From positions 1-15,758 of the forward strand of contig DETM01000032.1 in the NCBI GenBank assembly GCA_002361655.1: 15,758 nucleotides of DNA. The letters are read 5' to 3'. A program made the position numbers and the translations under genes. Within the stretch, counting starts at the first letter, position 1, and each line of letters begins with the position of its first letter. The notes below the pieces were generated by a model. The model did not search any database, was not told the DNA's origin, and saw only the letters and a list, made by a program, of their open reading frames with translations. Shown here piece after piece: positions 14,758 through 15,758 of this stretch. The DNA comes from Prevotella sp. UBA3288. GTDB taxonomy: Bacteria; Bacteroidota; Bacteroidia; Bacteroidales; Bacteroidaceae.

Positions 14758-14812
14758 TAATAGGTATAATCATCGTCTACATCACCTCGCTTCTGCGGAA
14801 GAAGTGAAATCT

Positions 14813-14862
14813 AAAAAAAGCAACGGACGACAGAACCTTCTTTAGCGGATGGTTCTGTCGTT
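14813..14862 (-). terminator. Intrinsic terminator downstream of glnN
   Basis: ACGACAGAACC (14827-14837) pairs perfectly with GGTTCTGTCGT (14851-14861), an 11-base-pair stem with a 13-base loop. On the minus strand it is followed by GC and seven T residues (14819-14813), so it terminates glnN about 60 bases past its stop. On the plus strand no T-run follows, so it is weaker for the DUF554-like gene. Confidence 0.85.
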
Positions 14863-14873
14863 CATTGTAAACA

Positions 14874-14924
14874 GATAGTCTGACTGTTTAGATAGTGCCA
14901 GACTATCCAGATAGTCACTGTTTA
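14874..14924. repeat. GATAGT repeat cluster with inverted repeat next to the glnN stop
   Basis: GATAGT occurs at 14874, 14891 and 14910. GATAGTCTGACTGTTTA (14874-14890) is nearly repeated as GATAGTCACTGTTTA (14910-14924), which runs into the glnN stop codon. GATAGTCTG (14874-14882) also pairs with CAGACTATC (14899-14907), so a second hairpin is possible between the stop and the terminator. Function unknown. Confidence 0.65.
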
Positions 14925-15758
14925 TCGTATGAACAGCAGTTCGCGGTATTTGGGCAGCGTCCACAGGCCGTCCTCAACAATCATCTCCAGATGGTCGGTC
15001 TCGTCGCGGATCAGTTCCATCTTCGGACAGACGGTGTCGTGATAGGCAATGGCCCGCTGGTGGATGTCCTGAATGCGGTTGGCCACACGGCGTGCATCGG
15101 TCAGTTCCTCCACCAGCCGCTCGATGGTCTCGGTGCGCTCGGCAATCTCCTCAATGAGTTTCAGGTTGCGGGCCGACAGCCGGCTGGCCTTCTCGGTGGA
15201 GAAGAGGGCAGACGAGAAGATGTCGTTCATGCCCTGCACGTTCTTGATGAGTTGGCTCTGATAGTGGGTGCTCACGGGTATGATGTGGTTCATGGCCATG
15301 TCGCCCAGCACGCGGGCCTCTATCTGTACGGTCTTGACATACATCTCCCATTTCACCTCGTTGCGGGCTGCCAGTTCCTTGGCCGTCATCACCTTAGTCG
15401 ACTCGAACATACGGATGCTCGACTCGTCGAGATAGTGCTCGAAGATGACGGGGCACGACTTCTCCACATCCAGACCGCGACGGGCTGCTTCCAGCACCCA
15501 CTCCTCGCTGTAGCCGTTGCCGTCGAAACGGATGGGCTTGCAGGTCTTGATGTCGGCCTTGAGCACCTCAAGAATGGCGGCCACCTTGTTCTCGCCAGCG
15601 TTTATCTTGGCATCGACGCGCTCCTTGAACGACGTGAGTGCTTCAGCCATGGCGGCGTTGAGGGCTATCATGGCCGAGGCGCAGTTGACGCTGCTGCCCG
15701 GTGCACGAAACTCAAAGCGGTTGCCGGTGAAGGCGAAGGGCGACGTGCGGTTGCGGTC
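14922..15758 (-). CDS. glnN: Glutamine synthetase type III, C-terminal part (cut by window edge)
   Basis: The last 278 residues of a GSIII enzyme; the family is about 700-730 residues, so the N-terminus and most of the active site lie beyond the right edge. The visible start, DRNRTSPFAFTGNRFEFRAP followed by GSSVNCASAMIALN, is the conserved end of the catalytic core in this class. It is followed by the GSIII-specific helical C-terminal extension (PIRFDGNGYSEEWVLEAARRG, YHDTVCPKMELIRDETDHLE). The enzyme makes glutamine from glutamate and ammonia with ATP and is the common nitrogen-assimilation enzyme of Bacteroidota. Its promoter is outside the window. A hairpin terminator lies downstream at 14813-14862. 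Confidence 0.95.
   Translation of the reverse strand, partial: DRNRTSPFAFTGNRFEFRAPGSSVNCASAMIALNAAMAEALTSFKERVDAKINAGENKVAAILEVLKADIKTCKPIRFDGNGYSEEWVLEAARRGLDVEKSCPVIFEHYLDESSIRMFESTKVMTAKELAARNEVKWEMYVKTVQIEARVLGDMAMNHIIPVSTHYQSQLIKNVQGMNDIFSSALFSTEKASRLSARNLKLIEEIAERTETIERLVEELTDARRVANRIQDIHQRAIAYHDTVCPKMELIRDETDHLEMIVEDGLWTLPKYRELLFIR

Noticed and set aside
14827..14861. The strong hairpin after glnN as a riboswitch or small RNA
   Set aside because: A simple perfect stem followed by a T-run on the glnN strand is fully explained as a terminator.

Overview
The window looks like chromosomal DNA of a Bacteroidota bacterium, most likely Prevotellaceae. The signs are Bacteroidota promoters (TTTG, about 19 bases, then TAnnTTTG), a type III glutamine synthetase, a long-form serine acetyltransferase, Bacteroidota-type LptE and SecG, and almost no Shine-Dalgarno sites. 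No rRNA, tRNA, CRISPR array, insertion sequence or phage gene is visible. The genus is an inference.

Left part (1-6600). A truncated lipoprotein gene (minus) and an EamA transporter gene (plus) diverge from one short promoter region. A long minus-strand block follows, in transcription order: rlmN (23S rRNA methylation), pdxA-like (vitamin B6 pathway), a sigma-54 activator of the AAA+/Fis type, lptE (LPS assembly), a TPR protein and secG (protein export). rlmN has a textbook promoter. The sigma-54 activator has its own -7 box almost on top of its start codon. The last four genes overlap or are closely spaced and look like one envelope-biogenesis operon.

Middle part (6690-12871). A second textbook promoter, divergent from that of rlmN, drives a tight three-gene operon. 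First comes a 1212-residue fusion protein: degenerate GT2-like region, intact GT2 glycosyltransferase, GalT/HIT-like DUF4922-type domain with an H-A-H-L-Q motif, and SpoIID/LytB peptidoglycan lytic domain. Two tandem AmpG-like MFS transporters follow, with gaps of only 8 and 4 bases. The fusion has no visible signal peptide. The simplest reading is import of cell-wall glycan fragments by the transporters and their processing inside the cell. This is the best candidate in the window for a little-described system.

Right part (12880-15758). A small lipoprotein of unknown function has a partly duplicated promoter/leader. It is convergent with a serine O-acetyltransferase gene (minus). Divergent from that is a 78-residue DUF554-like gene that appears to have lost the middle of the protein. 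A hairpin terminator and GATAGT repeats precede the C-terminal part of glnN (minus), which runs off the window.

Main points for follow-up: the fusion/AmpG operon; the PdxA homologue lacking two of the three metal-ligand histidines; the internally deleted DUF554 gene; the repeated N-terminus of RlmN; and two probable near-leaderless genes.
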